DNA of 64,000 nucleotides from Bradyrhizobium huanghuaihaiense (GCF_007830635.1 NZ_VLLA01000001.1:405868-469867), one strand, 5' to 3'. Positions 17,957 through 27,682 are shown, numbered from the stretch's first letter. The notes: a model not told the origin generated them from the letters alone. Made by a program: numbers and translations.

Positions 17957-19288
17957 CTAGACCTCATCAAACAGGCGTTGTGAAAGTTTCGAGCGGATGT
18001 TGCCGTTGGGATCGAGCGATTTGCGGATCGCGTTGAAGCGGCGCAAGGCCGGATAGCCGGCCTCGAACGTGGCGCGCGACTGGCGCGCGTCCTTGGCGAG
18101 ATAAAGCCGGCCGCCGGCCGCGACGACGAGACGGTCGATCTCGTCGAGGAAGTCCAGGATGTCGCCCTTCACGGGAAAATCCAGCGCCAGCGTGTAGCCG
18201 GGCAGCGGAAACGACAGGAGGCCGTCGCCCTGGCCGAGCTTCTTCAGCACGGCGAGGAAGGAGGCATCGCCGCGACGCGCGACGCGTTCGAGGATCTCAC
18301 CGAGCACGGCGCGCGCCCCGGCTTCCGGGATCACGCATTGGTGCTGCAGGAAACCGCGTTTGCCATAGATGCGATTCCAGTCACTGAGGCTGTCGAGCGG
18401 GAAGAAATAGGGATAGAGCGAGACCACATGGCTGCCGCCGGCGCGCCGCGCGCCCATGCGGTAGTAGAGCTCGTTGAAGGCGCGGATGCTGTAGCGGTTC
18501 AGCGTCATCGACGGCATGTCGATTGGTACGCTGAGGCCGGGATCTTTGCCGACCGGAAATGCGTCGGCACCGTCCGCAAGCTCATCTCTATCGGCGTGCT
18601 CGCCGAGATAGATCAGCGATCGGCCGAGACTGCGGCCGCGCGCGGCGCAATCGATCCACGCCACCGAATAGGTCGCGGTATCGCCCGCATCGAGCGCGCG
18701 CATCGCCGCATCGAGATCGGATGCGGAAATCACCCGCTCGCGGATCCATCCCGTTTCGACCGGGCGCAGCCACATCGTCGCTTCGAGAATGACACCGGTG
18801 AGGCCCATGCCGCCGACGGTCGCGAAGAAGGCGTCGGAGTGCTGTTCGCGCGAAACCTCGATGGTCTCGCCCTCGCCGGTGCGCAGCAGGATGCTGTCGA
18901 GGTAGCGGCCGAAACCGCCCTCGCAATGATGGTTCTTGCCGTGCACGTCGGACGCGATGGCGCCGCCGACCGAGACGAAGCGCGTGCCGGGCACGACGAA
19001 GGGCAGGAAGCCGCGCGGGCCAAAAGTGTCGATCAGGTCCGCCAGCAGCACGCCGGCCTCGAGGCGAATGCGGCCCGTGGCCGGATCGAACGACCTGATC
19101 CGGTCGAACCCGGTCATCCCGACGGTCCTGGCAGCGCCGATCGCGGCATCGCCATAGGCGCGGCCGTTGCCCCGCGCCACCGAGCCGGTCACATCAGCGA
19201 CGGCGTCGCCCACGGCCTCGAACGAGCGCGGACGCAGCAGATCGGTATCGACGACCGGGAAGCGTCCCCAGCCGGAGACGAGGGTCAT
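17957..19288 (-). CDS. DprE1-like FAD-dependent oxidase (decaprenylphosphoryl-ribose 2-epimerase subunit homologue)
   Basis: 443 residues of the VAO/FAD-binding oxidase family. Residues about 37-46 (ARGNGRAYGD) and 108-121 (GGAIASDVHGKNHH) form the FAD site. DWNRIYGKRGFLQ (303-314), LSFPLPG and GGRLYLAKD (392-400) closely follow Mycobacterium DprE1, including the conserved active-site lysine (Lys399). The cysteine hit by benzothiazinones in M. tuberculosis (Cys387, in PGWNICVDF) is Ala368 here. It should oxidise polyprenyl-phospho-ribose at C2 as the first half of epimerisation to arabinose; the DprE2-like gene follows directly. Confidence 0.85.
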   Translation of the reverse strand: MTLVSGWGRFPVVDTDLLRPRSFEAVGDAVADVTGSVARGNGRAYGDAAIGAARTVGMTGFDRIRSFDPATGRIRLEAGVLLADLIDTFGPRGFLPFVVPGTRFVSVGGAIASDVHGKNHHCEGGFGRYLDSILLRTGEGETIEVSREQHSDAFFATVGGMGLTGVILEATMWLRPVETGWIRERVISASDLDAAMRALDAGDTATYSVAWIDCAARGRSLGRSLIYLGEHADRDELADGADAFPVGKDPGLSVPIDMPSMTLNRYSIRAFNELYYRMGARRAGGSHVVSLYPYFFPLDSLSDWNRIYGKRGFLQHQCVIPEAGARAVLGEILERVARRGDASFLAVLKKLGQGDGLLSFPLPGYTLALDFPVKGDILDFLDEIDRLVVAAGGRLYLAKDARQSRATFEAGYPALRRFNAIRKSLDPNGNIRSKLSQRLFDEV

Positions 19289-19387
19289 GGTTCAGCTCCT
19301 GTGCCGAGCGGGGACCGCGCTGCGTTGGAAACTGCCTACCGGTCAAAAGCTTATTTTACGTTGAAGGCGCCGGTCCAACCCAACGGC

Positions 19388-19510
19388 GTAGCCCGGATGG
19401 AGCCAACGGGTCGGCGCGAAGCGCCGCCCGATGACAGGCTCCGCGCAATCCGGGAATCGTGCCACAAACGACTGCCGTCCCGGATTACGCTGCGCTCCAT
19501 CCGGGCTACG
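19388..19510. repeat. intergenic palindromic repeat, family D
   Basis: GTAGCCCGGATGGAGC at one end and GCTCCATCCGGGCTAC at the other. Other copies are at 56851-56936 and 60829-60914. It lies between the DprE1-like gene and uppP. Confidence 0.85.
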
Positions 19511-19520
19511 GGCCATAAGC

Positions 19521-20327
19521 TTACCGCCCCAGCGCCAGCGCGATCAGGCCGAGCGTGCCGACAATGACGCGCCACCAGGCGAACACCACGAAACCGTGGC
19601 GGGTGACATAGGTCAGGAACGTCTTCACCACGATGATCGCGGTGATGAACGACACGATGAAGCCGATCGCGACAATACCCATGTGGTCCATCGTCATCTC
19701 GGAGCGGTTCTTGTAGAAGTCGTAGGCGAACGCGCCGATCATGGTGGGGATGGCGAGGAAGAACGAGAACTCCGCCGCCGCGCGCTTGTCGGCGCCGAGC
19801 AGCATCGCCGCGACGATGCTGGCACCGGAGCGCGACACGCCCGGGATCATCGCCACGCACTGCGCGATGCCGATATAGAGATACATCAGCAGCGGGAACC
19901 TGGTGGCATCGTGCTCGCGCGGCTTGAGATCGAGCTTGTCGACCCAGAGCAGGATGGCGCCGCCGACGATCAGCGTGAAGCAGACGACCCAGGGGTTGAA
20001 CAGCACGCTCTTGATGTATTTGCCGGCAACGAGGCCGACGACGACGGCGGGCAGGAACGCGACCAGCACGCCGATCACGAAACGGCGCGCATCGGCATCG
20101 CCCGTGAAGAAGCCGATCACGACGTCCCAGAGCTTCCTGAAATACAGCCCGACGATCGCGAGGATCGCACCCAGCTGGATCAGAACGGTAAACGAATCCC
20201 AGAAGGCGCCTTCACCAAGATGGAAGAAACGCTCGGCGAGCAGCAGGTGGCCGGTCGAGGACACGGGAAGGAACTCGGTCACACCCTCGATGATGCCGAG
20301 GATCACTGCCCGTATTGCGTCTGACAT
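19521..20327 (-). CDS. uppP: undecaprenyl-diphosphatase UppP (BacA)
   Basis: 268 residues, multi-pass membrane protein. Both family signatures are present: EGVTEFLPVSSTGHL near residues 14-28 and PGVSRSGAS around 160. It removes the distal phosphate of undecaprenyl diphosphate to restore the carrier lipid for peptidoglycan, LPS O-chain and other envelope glycans, and its presence gives bacitracin tolerance. It is upstream of the DprE1/DprE2-like genes on the same strand, though a repeat separates them. Supply of polyprenyl phosphate to that pathway is a sensible but unproved link. Confidence 0.95.
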   Translation of the reverse strand: MSDAIRAVILGIIEGVTEFLPVSSTGHLLLAERFFHLGEGAFWDSFTVLIQLGAILAIVGLYFRKLWDVVIGFFTGDADARRFVIGVLVAFLPAVVVGLVAGKYIKSVLFNPWVVCFTLIVGGAILLWVDKLDLKPREHDATRFPLLMYLYIGIAQCVAMIPGVSRSGASIVAAMLLGADKRAAAEFSFFLAIPTMIGAFAYDFYKNRSEMTMDHMGIVAIGFIVSFITAIIVVKTFLTYVTRHGFVVFAWWRVIVGTLGLIALALGR

Positions 20328-20496
20328 ATTTACGGTCCATTTCCGCTGGAAAAGCGGGGCTCTTCTCGCCTATTCCCCCCAATGCTGCAATCGCTAAATG
20401 CGGCATCGCGCTCTTGCTTCGCGGTTTTGAAGGACTAGTGTGGCGCCGCACAAACATTGATGGAATCTTAAGCACCATCAAATAGTCAAAGGCTTC

Positions 20497-21189
20497 ATGT
20501 TTACGCTGTTTCATCATCCGTTCTGTCCGCATTCGCGCTTCATCCGCCTGATCGCGGGCGAATACGGGCTCGACCTCAAGCTGGTCGAAGAGCGCAGCTG
20601 GGAACGGCGCGAGGCATTTTTGCTGCTCAACGCGGCAGGCACCACACCTGTGCTGGTGGACGACGAGCAGCCGCCGATCCCGGGCGCGGCGATCATCGCC
20701 GAATATGTCGACGAGGCCTATGGCGCCGGGATGGGACCCAAGCGCCTGATGCCGGAGACGGTCACCGAGCGCGTCGAGGTGCGCCGGCTGATGGCCTGGT
20801 TCAACGAGAAGTTCTTCGAGGAGGTCTCGCATCCTCTCGTCACCGAGCGCATCTACAAGCGCTTCATGAGCGAGGAGAACGGCGGCGGTCCGCCATCAGC
20901 CGACGTGATGCGCGCGGCCAAGGCCAACGTGCGCTATCATCTGGCCTATATCGGCTGGCTGGCGCAGACGCGTAACTTCCTCGCCGGCGACCGGTTGACC
21001 TACGCGGATCTCGCCGCCGCGGCGCATCTCTCGGCGATCGACTATCTGGGCGACGTGCCATGGAGCGAGGACGACGCAGCAAAGGCGTGGTACGCGCGGG
21101 TGAAATCCCGTCCGTCGTTCCGTCCGCTCTTGAGCGAGTGGCTGGCCGGCGTGCCGGCGTCGCGGACCTACGTGGACCTGGATTTCTGA
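20497..21189 (+). CDS. glutathione S-transferase family protein
   Basis: 230 residues. The N-terminal thioredoxin-like domain starts [23 protein letters not shown]; the CPHS segment resembles the active-site turn of beta/omega-class GSTs. The cis-proline follows in GTTPVLVDD, then an all-helical C-terminal domain with [18 protein letters not shown]. It conjugates or reduces substrates with glutathione; the substrate is unknown. It overlaps or abuts queG at its 3' end, so the two are probably translated from one message. Confidence 0.88.
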   Translation: MFTLFHHPFCPHSRFIRLIAGEYGLDLKLVEERSWERREAFLLLNAAGTTPVLVDDEQPPIPGAAIIAEYVDEAYGAGMGPKRLMPETVTERVEVRRLMAWFNEKFFEEVSHPLVTERIYKRFMSEENGGGPPSADVMRAAKANVRYHLAYIGWLAQTRNFLAGDRLTYADLAAAAHLSAIDYLGDVPWSEDDAAKAWYARVKSRPSFRPLLSEWLAGVPASRTYVDLDF

Positions 21190-22313
21190 GCTCCGATCTG
21201 ACTGAACTGAAGGCAGCGCTCGAACGCGAGGCGCGCGCGCTCGGCTTCGACTGCGTCGGCGTCACGGCGCCCGGCACAATCGAGACCGCCGGACAACGTT
21301 TTCTCGAATTCATTGCGTCGGGCGGGCACGGCGACATGGACTGGCTCGCGGCGCAGCCGGAGCGGCGGGTCGATCCGCGCGGGCTGTGGGCCGACGTGCG
21401 CAGCGTGATCATGCTCGGCGTCAATTACGGTCCCGACTCCGATCCACTGGCGATCCTGACACAGCGCACGCGCGCGGCGATCTCGGTCTATGCGCAGGGC
21501 GACGACTATCACGACCTCATCAAGAAGCGGCTGAAGGCACTGGCACGGTGGCTGGTCGCGACCGTGCCAAGCGACGTGAAAGTGTTCGTCGACACCGCCG
21601 CGGTGATGGAGAAGCCGCTCGCGCAGACCGCGCATCTGGGCTGGCAGGGCAAGCACACCAACCTCGTCTCGCGCGAGTTCGGTTCCTGGCTGTTCCTCGG
21701 CGCGATCTACACCACGCTGGCTCTGCCGCGCGATGATGCCGAGATCGATCATTGCGGCTCGTGCCGGGCGTGTCTCGACATCTGCCCGACCGCAGCATTC
21801 CCCGCGCCCTACAAGCTCGATGCGCGGCGCTGCATCTCGTATCTGACCATCGAGAACAAGGGGCCGATCCCGCACGAGTTTCGCAAAGCCATCGGCAATC
21901 GCATCTATGGCTGCGACGATTGCCTCGCCGCCTGCCCCTGGAACAAGTTTGCGCAGGAGGGACGCGAGGCCAAGCTCGCGGCGCGTGATGAATTGCGCGC
22001 ACCATCGCTTGCCGAACTTGCACGGCTCGACGATGCCGCGTTTCGCACGCTGTTCACGAAGTCGCCGGTGAAACGCATTGGCCGCGACCGCTTCTTGCGC
22101 AACGTGCTGATTGCGATCGGCAACTCCGGTGATGTGGCGTTGGCGAAAGAGGCGCGGCGATTGCTGGATGATGGGAGCGCGCTGGTGCGTGGCGCTGCGG
22201 TGTGGGCGTTCGGGCAGCTGGTGTCGCGGGAAGAGTTTGAGGCGATGAAGCTGACTGCGGCGAACAACGAGCACGACGACAGCGTTCGCGAGGAGTGGCG
22301 GGCCGCTTCCTGA
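21186..22313 (+). CDS. queG: epoxyqueuosine reductase QueG
   Basis: About 375 residues. It catalyses the last step of queuosine synthesis, reducing epoxyqueuosine in tRNA with cobalamin and two [4Fe-4S] clusters. The ferredoxin-like pattern [12 protein letters not shown] and the second set [13 protein letters not shown] are clear, followed by a HEAT-like C-terminal region. The start is uncertain. Comparison with E. coli QueG (about 22 residues before the GF(D/Q) motif) points to a CTG at 21186 overlapping the GST stop as CTGA. GTG at 21138 or ATG at 21060 are in frame but lie inside the GST gene. Confidence 0.93.
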   Translation: MSSDLTELKAALEREARALGFDCVGVTAPGTIETAGQRFLEFIASGGHGDMDWLAAQPERRVDPRGLWADVRSVIMLGVNYGPDSDPLAILTQRTRAAISVYAQGDDYHDLIKKRLKALARWLVATVPSDVKVFVDTAAVMEKPLAQTAHLGWQGKHTNLVSREFGSWLFLGAIYTTLALPRDDAEIDHCGSCRACLDICPTAAFPAPYKLDARRCISYLTIENKGPIPHEFRKAIGNRIYGCDDCLAACPWNKFAQEGREAKLAARDELRAPSLAELARLDDAAFRTLFTKSPVKRIGRDRFLRNVLIAIGNSGDVALAKEARRLLDDGSALVRGAAVWAFGQLVSREEFEAMKLTAANNEHDDSVREEWRAAS

Positions 22314-22321
22314 CCCAGCGC

Positions 22322-22443
22322 TGTCATTCCCCGCCTAGTGCGCAATTGCGCACGGGGGCGGGGAATCCAGTACGCCGCGGCTTCTCGATTCTATCACTGC
22401 GGTCTCGGAGTACTGGATCGCCCGATCAAGTCGGGCGATGACA
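22322..22443. repeat. intergenic palindromic repeat, family F
   Basis: Starts GTCATTCCCCGCC and contains the perfect palindrome GTGCGCAATTGCGCAC; ends GGGCGATGACAG. A near-identical copy is at 23920-24037. Confidence 0.85.
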
Positions 22444-22516
22444 GTGGCGCTTGTGGCAACGACGCTCGCCCTCACCACACTTGATTTCCCCACCCATTCC
22501 CGCAAAGTCGCGCGCC

Positions 22517-23314
22517 ATGACAAACATGCCTTTCTTCACCCGCGAGGGCGATACATTCCATCCGACGGAAGTCGCCAATGGTCCGTGGGATCCGAAATCG
22601 CTGCACGGACGCGTCATCGTCGGCCTGCTCGGCTTCGCCATCGAGGAGCGCCACTCGGGGCCCGAATTCGTGCCGGCGCGACTCACGGTCGACATGTTCC
22701 GGCTGCCGACCATCGACAAGCCGATCGAAGTGACGACGCGGCTCGTCCGCGATGGACTGCGCATCCGCGTGGTCGAAGCGGAGTTCGTTTCCGGCGGCGT
22801 CAGCATGGCGCGCGCCTCGTGCCAGCTGCTGCGCAAGACGCAGAACCCGGACGGCAATGTCTGGTCGCCGCCGAACTGGGACGTGCCGAAGCCATCAGAC
22901 ATTCCGAAACCGACTGATCCCAGGCTCGGCATGCACGGCAAATGGACGACGCGCCCGATCGTCGGTCACATGGGCTCGCTCGGGCCGCGCCGGCTGTGGA
23001 TGAGCGAGGTGCGCGAGCTCGTCGCGGGCGTTGCGATGACGCCGTTCGTCCATGTTGCCGTCGGCGCCGACTTCGCCAGCCCGTTCGCGAACGCCGGCGA
23101 CAAGGGGCTCGGCTACATCAACAGCGACGTCACGATCTATCTCCACCGCCTGCCGGTGACGAACTGGATCGGCTTCGATGTCGTGAACCACCAGGCCACC
23201 GACGGCGTCGCGATCGGCGAATGCTGGCTCTACGACGAACAGGGTCCGATCGGCACCGCGACGGTCGCAGCGCTGGCACAGCGCAAGCCGATGCCGAAGG
23301 TGACGCCGCCGTAG
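22517..23314 (+). CDS. thioesterase family protein (TesB-like double hotdog)
   Basis: 265 residues that look like two hotdog halves: residues about 10-125 (GRVIVGLLGFAIEE, ARLTVDMFRLP, RASCQLLRKT) and 140-260 (DVTIYLHRLPVTNWIGFD, GIATV-like strand GTATVAALAQR). This layout matches acyl-CoA thioesterase/acyl-CoA-binding proteins related to TesB. The start at 22517 excludes upstream residues encoded by the repeat. It stands between two repeats, with no operon partner on the same strand. Confidence 0.8.
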   Translation: MTNMPFFTREGDTFHPTEVANGPWDPKSLHGRVIVGLLGFAIEERHSGPEFVPARLTVDMFRLPTIDKPIEVTTRLVRDGLRIRVVEAEFVSGGVSMARASCQLLRKTQNPDGNVWSPPNWDVPKPSDIPKPTDPRLGMHGKWTTRPIVGHMGSLGPRRLWMSEVRELVAGVAMTPFVHVAVGADFASPFANAGDKGLGYINSDVTIYLHRLPVTNWIGFDVVNHQATDGVAIGECWLYDEQGPIGTATVAALAQRKPMPKVTPP

Positions 23315-23316
23315 TT

Positions 23317-23420
23317 GTCATTCCGGGGCACGCGAAGCGTGAGCCCGGAATCCATCTCATCTCCTGGACTGGGGCCCGATGGATTCCGGGCTCGCGCCAA
23401 GAGGCGCGCCCCGGAATGAC
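23317..23420. repeat. intergenic palindromic repeat, family C
   Basis: GTCATTCCGGGGC..AGCCCGGAATCCAT at one end and its inverted form ending GCCCCGGAATGAC at the other. Other copies are at 42348-42425 and, short, at 52318-52347. It separates two convergent genes. Confidence 0.85.
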
Positions 23421-23430
23421 GGGAGAGAGC

Positions 23431-23898
23431 CTACGCCAGATGCCGCTTCATCTCCGGCCGCGCCTTCAATTCGGCACCCTGCTTGCCGACGATCTTGGCA
23501 ATTCGCTCCGGCGCGAACTTCAGGTCGACGAACGCCGGCGCGGTGTTGGCGACCTCGTGATAACAGGCGATCCTGCCGTCACGCAGCGTCATGATCGCGA
23601 CGCCCTCGAACATCGCCCGCGCGCCGTTCGCGTCGGGCAAGGTCGAACGATAGCTGAAAGTGTAGCGTGCATAGAGCGTGGTGCCGTCGGTGACGGGATC
23701 ATGCATGTCCCAGCGGAAATCGGTCGCCGTGCGATAGAACCAGTCGTCGATCATCGCGGCGATCTTCTCGCGGCCTGCGAACGCGCCGTAGAAGACGTCG
23801 TGATAGACGCCGTCCTCGGTGAACAGCTCGGCGAAGGCACGGCCGTTGCGCTGCTCGACGGCGTCGCAGAAGACGCGCAGCATGGCGGTGGTGGTCAT
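23431..23898 (-). CDS. SnoaL/NTF2-like protein
   Basis: 155 residues with the cone-shaped NTF2/SnoaL pattern: an N-terminal helix (LRVFCDAVEQRNGRAFAELF), then TEDGVYHDVFYG, GREKIAAMIDDWF and late strands (EGVAIMTLRDGRIACYHEV). Such proteins are small isomerases, hydrolases or ligand binders; no catalytic pair can be named. The start at 23898 removes an N-terminal stretch that is encoded by a family F repeat. Confidence 0.75.
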   Translation of the reverse strand: MTTTAMLRVFCDAVEQRNGRAFAELFTEDGVYHDVFYGAFAGREKIAAMIDDWFYRTATDFRWDMHDPVTDGTTLYARYTFSYRSTLPDANGARAMFEGVAIMTLRDGRIACYHEVANTAPAFVDLKFAPERIAKIVGKQGAELKARPEMKRHLA

Positions 23899-23919
23899 TG
23901 GCGCGTCTCCCAATTCTCC

Positions 23920-24037
23920 GTCATGCCCCGCCTGGTGCGCAATTGCGCACGGGGGCGGGCATCCAGTACGCCGCGGCTTCTCGATTAGAAACGACCGCCT
24001 CTGGAATACTGGATCGTCCGCCTTCGCGGACGATGAC
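23920..24037. repeat. intergenic palindromic repeat, family F
   Basis: Second copy of the element at 22322-22443, including the GTGCGCAATTGCGCAC palindrome and the CCAGTACGCCGCGGCTTCTC segment. Lies between two minus-strand genes. Confidence 0.85.
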
Positions 24038-24057
24038 ACCGATTGTTTAGAGACACT

Positions 24058-24846
24058 TCACCCGATCTCGGCGACCGCGGCAAGAATGCGCGCGATGTCC
24101 TGCGGGCGCGACAGGCGGTGGTCGCCGTCCTGGATCATGGTCAGGACGACGTCGTCGGCCGGCAGGCGATGCGTCAGCGCAAACGCGTGCTGCCAGGGCA
24201 CGTCAGGATCCTGCGCGCCTTGCAGGATGCGGACGGGGCAGCCGAGATCGATGGCGCCGCCCAGCACGAGATGGTTGCGGCCTTCCTCGATCAGCTTCCG
24301 CGTGATCGGATAGGGCGAGCCGTCGCCATAGTCCGACGGCCGCAGCCAGAAGCCTTTGGTCTCGATCTCCTTCTTCACCGCGGCCGGGAATTTGTTCCAC
24401 ATCAGCTCCTCGGTGAAGTCGGGCGCCGGCGCGATCAGCACGAGCCCGGCCAGCGACGCCTTGCCGGCGCGCTTCCTGATCTCGCGCGCCAGCAGCAGCG
24501 CCATCCAGCCGCCCATGGAGGAGCCGATCAGGACTTGCGGGCCGTCGCAGAACCGCTCGAACACGGCGACGCTATCCTCGAGCCAGCTTCCGATGGTTCC
24601 GTCGGCGAAATCGCCGCTGGATTCGCCGTGGCCGGAATAATCGAATCGGACGACGGCGCGGCCATGCTCGTGGGCCCAGGCGTCCAGCGCCACAGCCTTG
24701 CCGCCCTGCATGTCCGACTTGAAACCACCGAGCCAGACGAGGCCGGGACCCTTTCCGGAGCGGTGGCGCACCGCGATCCGGCGCGCGGACTCGCCCTCGC
24801 CCACATCGATGAAATCGAGCACGGCATCGGGACTGGCATTGGTCAT
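24058..24846 (-). CDS. alpha/beta hydrolase
   Basis: 262 residues. The sequence has LVWLGGFKSDMQGGKA (oxyanion loop), VRFDYSGHGESSGDF, nucleophile elbow GSSMGG, and the late acid and His in GAQDPDVPW and DGDHRLSRPQD. It resembles the ABHD10-like carboxylesterase/acyl-protein thioesterase group. It is cytoplasmic, with no signal peptide. It is divergent from infC, with 251 bases between. Confidence 0.85.
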   Translation of the reverse strand: MTNASPDAVLDFIDVGEGESARRIAVRHRSGKGPGLVWLGGFKSDMQGGKAVALDAWAHEHGRAVVRFDYSGHGESSGDFADGTIGSWLEDSVAVFERFCDGPQVLIGSSMGGWMALLLAREIRKRAGKASLAGLVLIAPAPDFTEELMWNKFPAAVKKEIETKGFWLRPSDYGDGSPYPITRKLIEEGRNHLVLGGAIDLGCPVRILQGAQDPDVPWQHAFALTHRLPADDVVLTMIQDGDHRLSRPQDIARILAAVAEIG

Positions 24847-25097
24847 GGAACGTTTACTCTGGCTGTGCGGTTTGAGTTGTCGGGGCGTGTTCCGAAAGCA
24901 AGCCTGATATCGGCATTGTCCCTTTGGGACGCTTGCGGAACAGAAGCAAGGTGTCTATGTCCGTCAACGTGCCGGAGGGCGTGGCCAAAATGCCTCGCAT
25001 TTGAGGGTATTTCGACCGCGGCACGAGCGAATTGCTTGCCGGCAAACGCATCTTCCTTCAAAATAGCCGCTTCTTTCACAACTTTGGAGAACCACCC

Positions 25098-25637
<540 letters not shown>

Positions 25638-25667
25638 CAGCAGCTCGTTAGGACTTTCTAAGAGTTC

Positions 25668-25705
25668 AACGGCCCGTCCGGATTTCCGGCGGGCCGTTTT
25701 GTTTT
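25668..25705 (+). terminator. intrinsic terminator of infC
   Basis: Stem AACGGCCCG (25668-25676) pairs with CGGGCCGTT (25690-25698), with further inner pairing TCCGG/CCGG, followed by a TTTTGTTTT tract. It begins 30 bases after the infC stop. Confidence 0.85.
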
Positions 25706-25734
25706 GCCGAGGTAGTGCCGCGGGCGCTGCTGCA

Positions 25735-25855
25735 CCCTCTCCCGCTTGCGGGAGAGGGTGGCGCGAAGCGCCGGGTGAGGGCTCGCGCCTCTTGGGGGTT
25801 TCTCGCGAGAGAAGACACCCTCTCCCCAACCCTCCCCCGCAGGCGGGGGAGGGGG
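25735..25855. repeat. intergenic palindromic repeat, family A
   Basis: CCCTCTCCCGC/GCGGGAGAGGG and CCCTCCCCCGC/GCGGGGGAGG hairpins separated by a central GCGCGAAGCGCC hairpin. Lies between the infC terminator and a convergent gene. Confidence 0.85.
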
Positions 25856-25877
25856 CGCACCGCATTATTGGCGGCGG

Positions 25878-26279
25878 CTATGTCCGCGTCGCCTGCCAGG
25901 TACCGCTGCAGTAATCGCCGGAAATGATGCCCCTCCACGAACCGGCGCCGTACATGCCGGCGAGCCGGCCGCCGCCGCTGGCATGGGAGGCGCCGACCGA
26001 GACCTGGACGGCGACAGCCCCGGCGCGGTTGACCCGACCCGAGACCCGACCACCGCCGGCCGACGAGACGCGGCTTCCTGTCACGGTGAAGGGAACGCTG
26101 TAGCCCGAGCTGCAATTGCCGCGGGTGGTGGCGAAGGTGACGTTCCAGATGCCGTCATAGCCGCCGGCGCGAGCCTCGGCAGTTGACGGCATAGCCGTGG
26201 CGAGCACGGCGAACAGCGCCAGATGGCGCGGACGGGCGAAACCGCCCAGCGAAGTCAGAAATTGCGGGAAATGGGCCAT
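25878..26279 (-). CDS. hypothetical secreted protein, Gly/Ser-rich, two cysteines
   Basis: 133 residues. An N-terminal signal segment (HLALFAVLATAMPSTAEARA) is followed by a small beta-rich domain: YDGIWNVTFATTRGNCSSGY, VSGRVNRAGAVAVQV, YGAGSWRGIISGDYCSGTW. The two cysteines flank the domain and could form a disulfide in the periplasm. The repeated G-x-W phrases suggest a small barrel. I do not recognise a functional family. It lies on the opposite strand between infC and rpmI, breaking a usually tight operon. Confidence 0.75.
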   Translation of the reverse strand: MAHFPQFLTSLGGFARPRHLALFAVLATAMPSTAEARAGGYDGIWNVTFATTRGNCSSGYSVPFTVTGSRVSSAGGGRVSGRVNRAGAVAVQVSVGASHASGGGRLAGMYGAGSWRGIISGDYCSGTWQATRT

Positions 26280-26551
26280 TTTGGACCTGCTTCAGGCGAC
26301 AAGGCTTGGATATGAGGGTAGCAACATCCAATAGTCGGCGGGCAGGTTTCGGCGGTTCATCGTTGCCAATTGGCTTGTCCTCTGTCATAAGCCCAGCCTT
26401 CATCGCCCGGCTGATTAAGGGCTGCCGTGGCGGTGTTTCGTGCGGGTTTCGCGCTTGTTCGTAAAACCTGAGCACAATCAACGCTCTAACGAGCATTTTT
26501 GACGGCCAGCCGCCTTCGCGGGCGGATCTCTATGGCCATTAGGAGAGCCAA

Positions 26552-26752
26552 ATGCCCAAGCTGAAGACCAAATCGGGCGCTAAAAAGCGCTTCAAGGTGA
26601 CTGCCACCGGCAAAGTGATGCACGCCCAGCGCGGCAAGCGTCACGGCATGATCAAGCGGACGAAGAAGCAGATCCGTCAGCTCCGCGGCACCCGCGTGCT
26701 GTTCAAGACCGACGGCGACAACGTCAAGAAGTACTTCTTGCCGAACGCCTGA
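26552..26752 (+). CDS. rpmI: 50S ribosomal protein L35
   Basis: 66 residues, highly basic, [20 protein letters not shown] at the start and FLPNA at the end, as in L35. AGGAGAG lies seven bases before the ATG. It pairs with rplT 80 bases downstream. A 272-base space upstream, after the intruding secreted-protein gene, should hold its own promoter since infC ends at a terminator. Confidence 0.98.
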   Translation: MPKLKTKSGAKKRFKVTATGKVMHAQRGKRHGMIKRTKKQIRQLRGTRVLFKTDGDNVKKYFLPNA

Positions 26753-26832
26753 TCGCGTCCACGATCACTGCCATCCCTGCCGCATTCCGTGCGGCAATCC
26801 GATAACCAAAGTCATCTCTGAAGGATTTCGTC

Positions 26833-27192
26833 ATGTCTCGCGTCAAACGCGGTGTGACCGCCCACGCCAAGCACAAGAAAGTCTACAAGGCCGCCAAGGG
26901 TTTCTACGGCCGCCGCAAGAACACCATCCGCGCCGCCAAGCCGGCCGTGGAAAAGGCCCAGCAATACGCCTTCCGCGACCGCAAGCGTAAGAAGCGGACG
27001 TTCCGCGCGCTCTGGATCCAGCGCATCAACGCTGCCGTCCGTCCGTTCGGCCTGACCTACAGCAAATTTATCGACGGCATGGCCAAGTCCGGGATCACCG
27101 TGGACCGCAAGGTGCTGTCGGATCTCGCGATCAGCGAGCCCGCGGCGTTCCAGGCGATCGCCGAGAAGGCCAAGGCGGCTCTGGCTGCTTAA
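26833..27192 (+). CDS. rplT: 50S ribosomal protein L20
   Basis: 119 residues. Typical L20 N-terminus ([20 protein letters not shown]), then [12 protein letters not shown] and a C-terminal globular part. It binds 23S rRNA early in large-subunit assembly and in other bacteria represses its own operon. It follows rpmI in the standard order. Confidence 0.98.
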   Translation: MSRVKRGVTAHAKHKKVYKAAKGFYGRRKNTIRAAKPAVEKAQQYAFRDRKRKKRTFRALWIQRINAAVRPFGLTYSKFIDGMAKSGITVDRKVLSDLAISEPAAFQAIAEKAKAALAA

Positions 27193-27200
27193 GGCTTGCG

Positions 27201-27626
27201 CTAGCGGGCCTTTGGGCCCGCAGCCTTCAGCGCGCGTTGCGAGTAGCGCTGGGCCACCTCCGCCCGGCAAAAAGCTGCGAACGAGAGATACATGGTGCCG
27301 GACTTGTTCCGGTATTTCTGGTCGCAGACGCGCATCTCGCGTTTGTAAGCCTGCTGCTGCGCCGTGTTGAGACCGGGCATGAAGTCCGCCTCGCACTTCT
27401 TCTCGACGGCGGCGCCGAGCTGGACATCGCCGCTCGCGGTCAACTGGCAATCCTGAAACACCTTCATCGCGCTTTCGCAGCTCTTCTGCTTGTTGATGGT
27501 GTCGACGACCTCATCCAGCGTCATGGATGTCTCCATGCAGACCATGGCGCGCGCAGGGGTGCCTGCGACCGACAGGACAACGGCCAGAACGGCAGGACAA
27601 ACGGCACGACAGGATTTCGACAGCAT
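27201..27626 (-). CDS. hypothetical secreted protein, Cys-rich
   Basis: 141 residues. A signal peptide (AVCPAVLAVVLSVAGTPARA) is followed by a helical domain with paired cysteines (KSCESAMKVFQDCQ, KKCEADF, RVCDQKYR, FCRAEV), suggesting several disulfides in the periplasm. The family is not recognised. It is convergent with rplT, eight bases away, and divergent from pheS. The start at 27626 gives the signal peptide at the N-terminus; the long upstream extension is antisense to pheS and is discarded. Confidence 0.72.
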   Translation of the reverse strand: MLSKSCRAVCPAVLAVVLSVAGTPARAMVCMETSMTLDEVVDTINKQKSCESAMKVFQDCQLTASGDVQLGAAVEKKCEADFMPGLNTAQQQAYKREMRVCDQKYRNKSGTMYLSFAAFCRAEVAQRYSQRALKAAGPKAR

Positions 27627-27682
27627 CGCAAAGGTCTCCCCGTATCCTCCTTGGTGCCGGGTCCCCGCGCAGGGTTCAACCC

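Noticed and set aside
25032..25097. ATG start for infC 22 codons upstream
   Set aside because: No Shine-Dalgarno and non-conserved sequence; the ATT at 25098 fits the family and ribosome-site spacing.
27204..27221. GCGGGCC/GGCCCGC hairpin after rplT as a terminator
   Set aside because: It has no T tract on either strand and lies inside the coding end of the convergent secreted-protein gene.
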